Assembly: GCA_037179385.1 (NCBI GenBank)
Contig: CM074193.1
Span: forward strand, 45,909,082 to 45,973,081
From: Holothuria scabra
Taxonomy: Eukaryota > Echinodermata > Holothuroidea > Aspidochirotida > Holothuriidae
DNA length: 64,000 bases
Direction: 5' to 3'
Below are positions 1-22,922 of the stretch, one piece after another. The position numbers and the translations under genes are program-made. Positions within the stretch are counted from its first letter, which is position 1. Every line of letters begins with the position of its first letter. The notes below the pieces were generated by a model. It saw only the letters and a program-made list of their open reading frames with translations. It had not been told where the DNA came from and made no database searches.

Positions 1-3000
1 AAAATTTTAATCACCCATGCCTGAAAAATACAACTGTTTTGTCTGAAAATAGTAATTTCCCAGCAGGAACAGGGCTGCAGCCCCCAGCCCCCCCCCTCCG
101 CCCTATACACCTATGTTTTCAACAGTGCTAGCATTCCATTCTACTTTGACCCACTAACCTGAAACTAAGACATCTCGTTTGAATATGAATTTTAGTAGTT
201 TTGAGCTTCCATTCAAAACTGAAGGAATTACAGTACGTAAGTATTGTGCATTTGAGTTGGGGGAGGGGGGTAGATGTTAAAACAAAGGTTGGTCAACTGT
301 GGTTTCTATTAAAGTTCTTTTTGTTTTAGTCAGAGACTAACATTACCATTTTCCTAGCAACAAGCCACGGTTTGTGGGAAGGGGGGGGGGGCTCGTGCTC
401 ATATGTACTTATTGTACAGACAGGTAGACCCCATAATTTCCATCATTGCCTCATGATAAAAAAGCACTGTTTTCTTTGATTGATAGTTGAAAGAAAGCGA
501 GAAGTATTTGTTGAGTTCCTTTCCGTGCCTATAACCTTTAAATCTAAACCTTCCTTCTAGAAGAAAAAAGTGTTTTAACAGAATGTAGCCCAACCCTTTC
601 ATGTAAAAATCTTTGGTGAATTACAAAATGAAGTTCCCTGTGTAACTGTAAACCCATCAGAGCATAAAAATATTGCAATTTTCCTCTGCAAAGTTGTCAT
701 TCTGTAAAATTAGCACTGCCTTGCATGAGAACCCCTGATTCTATGTCAGTTTGCAAATTTGGGGAAGGGTTCTGGGCCCTAACCCCCTTGAACCCTTTAC
801 AGTAACACCCCTTACCAGTAGCAAAAATAATAAATTTACCCATATTAGTGAACATATTTTAATGAAATTATCATATTTGCACCCCAATTACTTGAGGTGT
901 CTAGTTGTACGTTATACACAAATGTTGGGAGGGGGCTTCTCACAGGACCCCTCTCCAAGACACCTTAGGTTTTGCATGTCCCAAGGAAACCAACTTAAAA
1001 TCTAAAAAGAAAATAAATGTGCAAATGCCAGAACAAAGACTTGACAAAATATTTCGCAGTTTTCACATAAGATTCTTTTGTTTTACAAAAATTTTGCAAA
1101 GGAGAGGGGGGTCTGACCCCAGGAGACCATTGACCAACATGCATAGTTCTACTGAATTCGTTTAATCCCTTCTGTAGTGGTTCCATGGACCTGCCAGGTA
1201 AAGGTCAGAATGAAAACATAGTTTACACCGGAGCTATTGTGTACATTATTCTGTGTATTGCTTTAGTTTGGATAGCGCCCTCTATTTATGTTTATGCCTT
1301 TTTCCTGACCCTAGGAGTGGTCAGTGTTTGCAGAAATAGGTCATGTGTGAGTGAGAAAAGATTGCGAGGTACTCTGGACCAAAATCTGCTTGTTTGTAGC
1401 TTGAATGTGTTCGTAACATATATTTTTCCTTCAGTACAGTAGTCTATGGGACTATGGCGGCCATTTTGTCCATAAAGTCAACAGTGTGCAACTTTTAAAC
1501 GTGGGGAAAATCAAAATATGAAAATTTATGTCGTAAAGTACAACTGGGCGGATTTTGAGGTAATCCCCGTTTGTGTTGCACGGAATCCCATTTTTAAAGC
1601 CTTTTTTGAGGTATGCCCTACTGACTATTGTATACGCACGGGGGTTATGATCAGTGCATTTCAGTGTACAGGAAGCTGTTATTCAGGTGATACTTTGGGG
1701 ATTCAGTAAAAGGGTGTGAAAACTGACAAGTCACTAGCGTAGACCCCCGAGGTTGTTATGTTCTTCTACAAGCTAGCAGAGCTGTACGGTTTTACTCTGT
1801 GTACATAACGATGCTTACAAGCTAGTTCGGGAAAATAGCTTTCTGCTGACTTTCAGTGTAACAATAAATGGACAATGAGTACCTTGTAGCCTTCTACACT
1901 TAACAGACTGCTTTTCTCACAGGATATCCTGTGTGATCGAGCCACTATTAGGCCTCCTTAGTGGCGTGCGAAGAGAAGACCATTGGGTCATGCCCCCCTC
2001 ACAGATGCCATTTTTTCTTTGTTCTTAAAAATACGCAGTCTAACTTTATTAGGACAGATTTTACTTCAAAAGATAGCATATGTGGCACCAGATTGCTTAT
2101 AAGGACACCCAATTTTTCAAAAATTTTCAAAGGGGAAGGATTGTCCCTGCAAGGTCTTTCAGTGATGCCAATTTTTTTTTTTTAATTCCTACAAATAGAC
2201 CTAGGCAAATTCTGTCAAATTCCAATTTTTAAATGAAAAGGTATAATCTGTTTCCCACTGGTGGCATCGATAAAAAAGAGTACATGTTTAGATTCTCTTT
2301 ACAAGCATAAATACGCTATTTTGACCATCTGAGGGGTCTGATTTTTCGAAATTTTCCTTACGCTCCGCGCCAATCAATGGTGGCGCTTCGCTCGGTCTTT
2401 TAGGCAAAATTACATATTTGGGCTAAAATTAGCTCTTAACTGTCTGATCACTTTGCAGTTTGCAAACATATTTTGAAGTGAGCATTTTATTGCAAACGCT
2501 AAAGGAAGAAAGCGACTGGCTAGATTCTTCGTATTAGCCTAGAAAATGCTATTTCCGGCCATCTAAGGGGTCTAATTTTTCCAAATTTTCTCTACGCTCC
2601 GCGCCAACCAATGGTGGCGCTCCGCTTAGATAATCTTTAAGACAAAATAACTTTTTGTGGCCAAGAAAAACCACAAATACCGATCAGTGCTCTTTTATTT
2701 TGACTCCTAATAGTGTGCAAATTTAATGAAAATTTTTTCTTCGTAAGGTAGCATAAATGGCATAAAGAAATGCATGTCAAGACACAAAAGTTCCAGTTTT
2801 ATCCTCATGAACCACCACGATTCAACTTTTAACACTGTTCCTGTCAAAGTCGAAAATTTTGCACCATTTTGCATGTAGGCTTCTTGAAAACGTCAAAAAA
2901 TTTCCGGACACCCCTCCCCTTAGACCATACGGCATGCCCCTTCCCCTTCAGAGAAATCCTGCGTACGCCACTGCGTTAGTACATACAAATTAACCAAATA

Positions 3001-4469
3001 TTGCTTACCAAATTAATATACTTTGTTATTTCCGATTGCTCTATGTTATACTTTAAGATTAAAATGCAAGTAATATAACAAAATGACATGGTAATGTTGT
3101 TATACTTGTAAGTTTGCATATTTTATATGAAATACTTACACATTGACCGGGAAAAGTTTTGGGGAAATTTCATATACCTTTGCCCCCCTGGAAAAAATCC
3201 TAGCTACGCCACTGCTCTCCGACGAATTTTTTTGAGTCAAAAGCTTATACTGGAGAAAATGGGGAATTTTACGAATGAAAATTTATAAAAAAAAAATAGC
3301 ACTGTAGCTTCCGTCATTTGATGATCTGGTGTAACATAAGCAAATTCCGATTTTTTTCGGGAAACTCCAAAGTTTTCAAAACATGGGCTTAAAAGTGTGG
3401 GTAATTACTTCAACGGATACGATCAATGTGAATTTAAATACCGGGTATACTCTACAAGTAAACAGAATCACAACTTATTTATTTTTCTGAAAAAGTTGCA
3501 TGCAGACTGTGCACCGAGACATTTTCCTTAAAATATGTTAAGCCTGTCAGATTTAACTAAAACATAATAGGGGACGATTCATTTTCTTCAAATTTCTAAA
3601 TGTTGTGCTCCTTCATAACCACACCTGCATGCTGCCCTGTGCACTCGAACAATCGACATAATCAGAGAGACAAATAAAATAATAGTGTATGCTTGATATG
3701 TAAGTGAAAAAAAGAACATAACTGAGACTGCTGTAAGCGCGCAAAAAATTTTGGGATTTGCAAAGTTAAACCTTTTGTTCCCTTTGTAATACGTGTAAGC
3801 CATGCCGGTACGTATATCCCCGTCAGTAGTTGTATTCTTCAGATTCACTCCCAGATACCCAAATGATCTAACCGAAGTAACACCATCAGTTACATCCCTG
3901 CAAGACAGAGCGCAATGGACCCAGGAAGGGGAGTGTGTCCCCCAGTGGCGTAGCAACGGGGTGGTGTTGGGGGTTGGAACCACCCCCCCCCCACCATGAA
4001 CCAACCTTGCAATGCAAAAAACACATAAAAAGCGGCTTTTTCTCTATCGTTAGACTTTCCCCTCATGTCGTGCCCCAACCCCTCCTCCTTTGACATAATC
4101 GTCGGTGGCTACTCTAATGGTGTCCCCACCTCAGAAAACTTTAGTTGGGGAAAACCGATCAACCAGGGGAATGACTTGGAAGAAGTATGAATAATTCTGA
4201 CCTTGCAATGGGCGCGGACCCCAGTCTCATTGACCATATTCATAATGAACGAATATGCTAATTCACAATGCTTCAAATATAGCACCAATTGACATCTTAG
4301 CTCTCTTCAAAAAGCAAAAATTCTCAAAAGGGGAGAGGGACCCTTAGAATAACAGTCTGGGACCTCCATCTCACAATCCCTATCGTACGCTAATGCCCGA
4401 TCCGAGTCCCTGATGACTGAGACAACCAACAAATTTGTTGGCTTTTGACAACAGTATAGGGGGATAAAT
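1..4469. other. 5' flank without a supported gene; degenerate repeats
   Basis: I see no credible coding exon here. The stretch is AT-rich with many G or C runs. It contains pieces of elements ending in the motif AGTGGCGTA (near 1960, 2965, 3210 and 3950) and two direct copies of a segment around TACGCTCCGCGCCAA (about 2355 and 2590). A weak LINE-like peptide on the minus strand near 3790-3900 includes YLG followed by TTDGDIRTGMA, which resembles the region after the reverse transcriptase fingers of RTE/CR1-type LINEs, but it is too short and broken to name. Confidence 0.55.
1958..2976. mobile_element. putative non-autonomous element with AGTGGCGT(A/G)CG inverted ends
   Basis: The left end reads AGTGGCGTGCGAAGAGAAG and the right end, read on the other strand, AGTGGCGTACGCAGGATTTC, so about 1 kb is bracketed by similar inverted termini. 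Both ends are followed inward by a short run with CATGCCCC and a purine/pyrimidine-rich tract. Two internal direct repeats (around 2335-2395 and 2567-2630) share TACGCTCCGCGCCAA and AATGGTGGCGCT. No transposase is visible and no clear target duplication was found. Related single ends lie near 3185-3213 and 3949. Confidence 0.4.
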
Positions 4470-5520
<1,051 letters not shown>

Positions 5521-6635
5521 TTACACCTCCGGCCCCAGAAAAAGTCATCGCAGCACCGGAAGCTCCGCCTGAATAAGCTACATTAGTTTGTGATTCTGGT
5601 ACGATTGCGCTTCAGTACAGCTAAAAAGAACGTGATAAAACAAAGACGTTTGAAAAACAATGTGCACCAGAGTCTGCTAGTTGTAAAACAAATAATCGGA
5701 TCAACGGTTGCCGGCCGGTTTCTCATAATAATTTCCGGACGATCAGCGTCAATTTAGCTGAATGGTGGCGCTCTGCCTAAATCATTGGGTATTTTTTGGC
5801 AACCACGTACCACAACTGTCCCTCCCCCACCCCCCTTGAAATGTTTTAACCACTGCAATGGCAGACGGAGTAGGCTATAGTTGCAATTAAAGCACTGGGT
5901 AACAGTTATAGTATGCGCGCCCTATTTTTGCTGGAGCGTAGATCCTCAGAGGCACGTCAGTCGCACCCCAATGAAAATATTGGGGGGGGGGGGGACATCG
6001 TTTTGTGTGTGTGTATACGTGGGAGCTCCCGCGTTCGTAAGTAGATTGCTGATAGACGATTCCGGTCCGGGAAACAATTAATAACTTGAAGATGTTAATC
6101 CCCTCCCCCCAAACCATTAACCAGATCTACGCCCTTGCCCTTTATAGCTGTTAAAATGCTAAGAGCTTGTAGAATGTTCTTAAGTCTCACCCTTCCTTTG
6201 CAAGAGTAGGCCTACTCATATTCCTAAGTCCTGAAATAAATGGTCACAAACCACTCAAAATACATGAAACACAACAAAGTTCGTTCCGTGTTGATGTGGA
6301 TTGTATGGCAGCATGCGCTAGTTCGCTGTGGTTTCAATTTGGTTGTGTACAGGCTACTATCCACAATACAGATATTGAATAGATGAATGGTATAAATTGA
6401 TGCATGCTGCTACAAATCGCATAGCACAACCGGTATTCATACAATACGTATAGGTTTTTATGCTACATGTACAATATTCTGGTCACGCCACATTACAACT
6501 GTCAGCTGTCGAACACATAGCGCTGCTGAAAACGATTCCCCTTGGCTTCTGTCTCCGGTTTCTGTACACTATTGTTTCCTTTTACGACTAAGTGTATTTA
6601 TCCTTCAAAGGACCTATGGGAGACGTTCCGTTCTA
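5521..6635. other. region upstream of RWDD1; probable promoter and 5' UTR at its right end
   Basis: No coding exon is seen. A segment at about 5730-5785 repeats the GGTGGCGCTC motif found near 2370 and 2610. There is a G-run at about 5981-5993. The last few hundred bases before the ATG at 6636 should hold the RWDD1 transcription start and 5' UTR, but no TATA box or other diagnostic element stands out. Confidence 0.4.
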
Positions 6636-17873
<11,238 letters not shown>

Positions 17874-18554
17874 CCAGATGATTTGTACATAGAGAGATGG
17901 AGATGGAGGCAGTCACAAGAGAGAAGCAAGAATCTAGATCAGGCTATAATGGAAGTCATGACCTTTCATTTCAGGAGAGAACTATTTAAAGAATTGCTGA
18001 AACCAACAGCATCATGGGGTGACTAGTTTCATTGCAGAAATTAACATGACATTGGAGTTTTAGTAGAGGACATACTTATCCACAGACAAAAGTAAAAAAG
18101 TTTGCAAAGTAAGCTAGAATTCACCACATATAAACTTGCTTGGTGGTTCCACACACCATTTCGGGGGAGTTGGTGTGTTAGAACTGACTGTAGATTTATC
18201 ACACAATGATGTCCTGTGGTAAAGTTTAATGCCCAAGTTCATGAAAAATACTGTATAGCACCAAGCAATTGCAAGATGTACCCTCTGACCTGTGGAGCCA
18301 AGGCCAGTCAATGTTCATTTTGAGCATTAAACAGTTTCGCATTAATGTACAAAAAATGTCTAGCAATTGACCTGGCATTTCATTGGCACTGATACATGTT
18401 TCCAGTGGAATATGACACACCGATGCCACACCTACTATTGTTTTGATGCACTATTTGGGGAACTTTTGACACACCCATGAATCACAAATCTAATTATGAT
18501 CAGGACACACATTTGACTTGCCACTGGCTGAGGTCAGAGGGTGTGTGTTACACG

Positions 18555-18634
18555 AAGAGTTACGCACAATCTTAAGTATGATTTAGTGTTGGCATAAGTA
18601 TGGGGGATCAAACTTAAGATTGTGCGTAACTCTT
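18555..18634. repeat. perfect 23-bp inverted repeat with 34-nt loop
   Basis: Left arm 18555-18577 (begins AAGAGTTACGCACAATC) is exactly complementary to right arm 18612-18634 (ends GATTGTGCGTAACTCTT). The spacer is 34 nt. It lies about 680 bp past the RWDD1 stop, so a long 3' UTR would contain it as a stable hairpin. Confidence 0.9.
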
Positions 18635-20013
18635 CCTGGAACTGGCTATTTTATGACACTATGCAACCATGAATGTGGGAGAAGCCTATTACTAGGCTTA
18701 AGTTTTCAAAAACTGGAAAGATATGCTAGGTCAACTATAGCAGTTCAGCTCAAGGTTATCAAGAATGTCACATCAGCTATAGCATATTGAGATGTTGCCA
18801 TTATCCTCTGTGCATCAAATCAAGTCACAATTGAAGTTAAAAGGATTATTCTGTGATGTCATCCAGAATTTGGCATAGTTGCTATTGCATGTTTATGATT
18901 CATATTTTTGTTAGGACTTTAATCAGAATCTAATTCTGGAAAAGATTAGAATTCAGTTCTGTGACTTTGCAAAAGTCCACTTCATGGTTGATAAAAATAT
19001 TAAGAGATATGTAAAAGATAGGTTGAGAATGAGAAGGAAACTATTGGTACGACTTAACAGGGGACTGGGGTTGGTGTAGTCCACCTGTAATACTGTACAC
19101 AGCATTTGAATATATTCAATGCCCCACTTGCCATGTGCTGTTTTAGGTGCAGTTTGTTGTATATCATAAGTTTGGATTCTCTTGAAGTTTGAAAGAGGGT
19201 GTGATTCAGTTATGGAATGGAAGATTTGAGGTAGTCATGACGTTAGACACCAATAGCAAGTTTTTGCCACCTCTAGTTGACCACTCTTAATCCAGAATCT
19301 ATCAGAGAACTTCCTGTTCAGGTATCTTGAGATCAACAAAGTTAAAGGGGTTTGAACTATTTTAAAGACTGTTTGGTCAATAGAGCAAGTTTATAAAAGG
19401 GATTAACTGATGCAATTATAGAGATAAGTTTCGCCAGGAAAAAAGCCTTTTTCACAGGTAATATTGGCTAAAATGTCCTGTTCAATTCTAGCAGCATGGT
19501 ACAGTACATCATCATTACTGACCTAAATATACAAGAGACATGACTTCTTCCACTGACAGGTATGCAATCAGTCATTTCTGGTTTTTACTGCCTTGTAAGG
19601 ATGGATGGTGGTTGATGAATCACCTGTGTGGTTATAAAATGGGTGAAGTTGGGGTGTAGGAATAATTGAGAACTGGGTACCTGTATTCATTATCCATTTG
19701 GTAATGAATACCTGAATCATGATGCCAATTCTGAAAATTGAGGAGAAAATCAAAATTGTTGGTGTGAAAGAGTGTTATGTTTTGACATAGAGGAGATGGA
19801 GAGGACAGAGAGCTCATCATCTGATAGCTTGTTATATATGTTCTACCTTTTATAGATATCTAACTTGGAGTTATTTCCAAGCCTCTTAAACTCTTTCTGC
19901 ATCCAACTGCTTATACTGGCCACATAGATAAGGGACTCTCCCCTTATTGTAGATTAGAGTACCTGTATATTAGGTAAGGTACCTGGCACACAAGTCAGGC
20001 CTTTTTACACACC

Positions 20014-20200
20014 GTTCTGTTGGCCACAGCCTTTCTTTCCAGTTGTGGCTGGCATGTTTTCCCTACTCCATTGCTTATGTTGAGCACCAAGAACAATGGC
20101 AGTAAATTCCGTCTTTAAGTCTTCGGTAGGACCTGGCCAGGACTTGAACTGCCAACCTCCTGACTGCAAGTTCAAAGCTTCAACCACTTGACCATGCAGT
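20014..20200 (-). mobile_element. tRNA-derived SINE, minus orientation, diverged
   Basis: Body blocks GGCCACAGCC, CCAGTTGTGGCT, TTTTCCCTACTCCATTGCTT and AACAATGGCAGTA are present. The tRNA-like head at right (GGACTTGAAC, minus strand GTTCAAGTCC) has a decayed B box. Confidence 0.75.
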
Positions 20201-20597
20201 CTGTCTGTGTGAGTGGTTTGTGAGGGGCAGGATGTCAATCTAGATCTTGCTTTCTGTCATTTCTGTTTAAATGAATAATGCACAGTTAATCATGTGTAAA
20301 TGTATGATTAGTATTGCAGGACTTCAAAAATTGAAGTTTCATTCATAACTTTGTGACATCTCATTATCAGAAACTTTATTGGACTATGCATTTGAACATT
20401 TCAACTCAAAATTAGATACAGGAGTTTTCAGTTTTGTAAAATTAGAAAACAGAATTTGGTGTGTTGGTGCTCTGTTTTGAAATGGAAATTTGTACAAGAT
20501 GACATTATGAAACAGAAGTTGACATTTAGGAAACTGAGAATTCCTGTCTCTGCTCAAGATGCATGACATATGTTATGGTAATATTAGTATAGAGTAG

Positions 20598-20810
20598 ACT
20601 TTGTGTATATGATGTCACAGAGCAAAAAGTTTGCCCTCCTTTGGGAGCAAAAAAAAAAAAAAAAAAAACCAGACAAATGCAGACAGCTGATTGGTCAACC
20701 AGTGGAATATGCACAATAGTCTGTCTACAGGTGTAGGGTGAATTCATGGCCAGGTTTCATTGTTCTGCTCAAAGGATGACATCAGTATGTTTCTAATGCA
20801 CAAGGCCTAT
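20598..20810. mobile_element. MITE family Y, copy 2 (inverted relative to copy 1)
   Basis: Starts near GACTTTGTGTATATGATGTC and ends ATGCACAAGGCC. The order of blocks is the reverse of 16795-17006. It contains a run of about 20 A at 20649-20668. Confidence 0.6.
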
Positions 20811-21789
20811 TGTTATCCCAATAATCTTGAGGCAAGTCCTTCAAACCTAGCAAGAATGGGTTAAATATTTAATAATTTTCTGGTTTTGTTGATCAATTTT
20901 GTTTTCATGCCATTAATAGAAAGAGGCATTTTGTGTGTTAAATCTGTTTTCTATGGCAGAATCTAATAAAATAATCTGAAAGAAAATTTGCACTCCTTCC
21001 TTGTCTTTTTTGTGAAGTTTATTTAGCAAGTTAAAAATAGTAACATGCAGCTTTGCTTAGGCTCCACACTGTCCTTGTATGTTAGTATTAAATATTATAT
21101 GTAGGTTGTAAACTGACAACTGCATATCAGGGAGCATTGCAATGTCATGCTGGATGACAGACTACCTACAGGCAAATCATAAACCTTTTGTTTTTAATTC
21201 CCTATCACACTTTCCATCCTATGAAACAGTTCATAGGAATAGTGGGAAGACATCTTGTAAGGCATAAATTTTGAAAGTAATGACCTTGAGTGTTAGTGTG
21301 GTAATAATCCTCAACATCTGTTGGTTCATAACCATTAGATGGCAATGCATTATCCCAAGATAAACTTGGACAAATGGGTACACACATTGACTACGGCTTA
21401 CATTTAAGGTGGTCATTTTGGGAACAAATCTCTTTGGTGCTATGCACAGTGTATTGTACAGAAGCCTATCTTTGCCAAGCATAAATATTTTAATATATGT
21501 TAACAGATAATCTATATTTTAGGTTATTTATCTGCATTAACAGATTAATAATCTGTTACAAATCTGTAAGAGATTAACAGAGTCATAAACAGTTTAATTG
21601 TCTGTAATTAAAGATTTAAATAATATATTAATACAGATAAATAATCTGTTAAAACATATTTTGGCTAATGTTCTATAAAGAGAAATGGATGAATAATTTA
21701 AGGCCATACCAGTGCCATCAAATGTTACCATTGTGACCAATGCTTGCCATTTGTGATTCATGACTGCCAAAATATGCAAAATGCTTTAA

Positions 21790-22035
21790 GGGCAAGAGCA
21801 GTCATCTCAAATTGAAGTAGTGTAGTAGACTGTCCAGTTTCATGATTGGCTGTTGGGAGTCATGTGACAACATTTTTTCTCTTCAAATGTGAAATTTAAC
21901 AGAAGTAACTGCTTGGTTTACCTTGAATATGCAATAGTAGAGTCGTAAAATGTAATGAAAGATACTTTGAAGAGAAATAAGACACAGATTGTGTTACTTA
22001 GCTTTTCCTTTAAATAAATTTGGGGGGAGTGCTCC
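21790..22035. mobile_element. TTAA-flanked MITE (family Z), copy 1
   Basis: Bounded by TTAA at 21786-21789 and 22036-22039. The left end GGGCAAGAGCAGTCAT and the right end on the other strand GGAGCACTCCCCCCAAA correspond to the two ends of the copy at 53775-54028. Shared internal blocks are ATGATTGGCTGTTGGGAGTC, GGTTTACCTTGAATATGCAA and CTCTTCAAATGTGAAATTT. Confidence 0.75.
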
Positions 22036-22230
22036 TTAACTTTAAAAATTTCCTCCAATTAATTTTAAACAGAGTTGAAAACCTGTGATGCTTGGTTAGC
22101 AATCTGTTTATGGAAGTCAGGAAGGTTTGGTCCAAAATCCCATTTGAGCCATTTTGCCAGTTTCATGACCTCCATCATATCTTTACAATGTGCAGACATG
22201 CAATGGTATACATACACTTGTTCACTGGGT

Positions 22231-22250
22231 GGGGGGGGGGGGGGGGGGGG
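22231..22250 (+). repeat. poly(G) run of 20
   Basis: Twenty consecutive G preceded by GGGT. Strong G-quadruplex potential; its length is also error-prone in sequencing. Confidence 0.9.
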
Positions 22251-22807
22251 TGAGGCATTGAATGTGAGGCAAGCAGAAATGGCACAATGTAATTGGAATG
22301 ACACCATACAACAAAGGTCAAGGAACATTGTGCAGACAATTGCACCAACAAAATGCATTTCAGATTTCTAGGAATGGTATCTCATATGCAACTAAACTAA
22401 ATACTTGCCAAGGGTGTTTGTGAAATTTTGCAAAATAATTTTTACCTTCCAATTTCATTTAAGGAGGCAAGCATGGGGAAAGCCATTTGACTAAGACAAT
22501 CCCACCCCTTTCTCCCCTCCCCCCTGCCCATCACTAGACATACAGCATCCAAGGAAAGGGATGCTCCAGCCAAACCCATTTTGTGAAATATTTTGTGAAA
22601 CATTACAAACGGAAGTTAATCCATCTCATCACACCTGTTTGCTTCAAGGTCACTTTTGGTAGCAAATTTTTCAATTTCAATTCCTTAATAACCCAAAAAC
22701 TGAACATACAAGAGGAACCAAAACTTACACAGAATGTGTAGGATATGTTCCTTTAAACATATGTTGTTTTGGATGAAGAACAATGGTCATTTGGCATGAA
22801 TGGAGAT

Positions 22808-22922
22808 CTTATTGGTTAGGTTAGGTTAGGTTAGGTTAGGTTACGTTAGATGAAGTTTTATGGCCCAGTTTCCAATCAATTGGTTAAGTCGAGCCAGCCA
22901 CAGCCTTTTGTCCACTGGCTTA
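22808..22922 (-). mobile_element. SINE tail fragment with expanded GGTTA repeats
   Basis: About five GGTTA units (22816-22843) precede SINE body GGCCCAGTTTCCAAT, GAGCCAGCCACAGCC. The expansion is the GTTAG-rich 3' tail of the SINE, not a telomere. Confidence 0.75.

Larger units (their letters stand above)
17874..20970 (+). other. probable RWDD1 3' UTR/flank with candidate poly(A) signal
   Basis: No coding sequence is supported. The clearest AATAAA after the stop that I noticed is at 20965-20970, which would imply an unusually long 3' UTR of about 3 kb; a nearer variant signal could be used instead. The stretch includes a perfect inverted repeat (18555-18634), a SINE and a MITE. Confidence 0.35.

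Noticed and set aside
3588..4004. 138-codon minus-strand frame as a gene
   Set aside because: Low-complexity proline-rich start and no intact domain; a YLG...TTDGDIRT stretch hints only at a decayed LINE.
22816..22845. GGTTA/TTAGG tandem units suggesting a telomere-like tract
   Set aside because: Only about five units, joined directly to SINE body; other SINE copies have the same GTTAG-rich tail.
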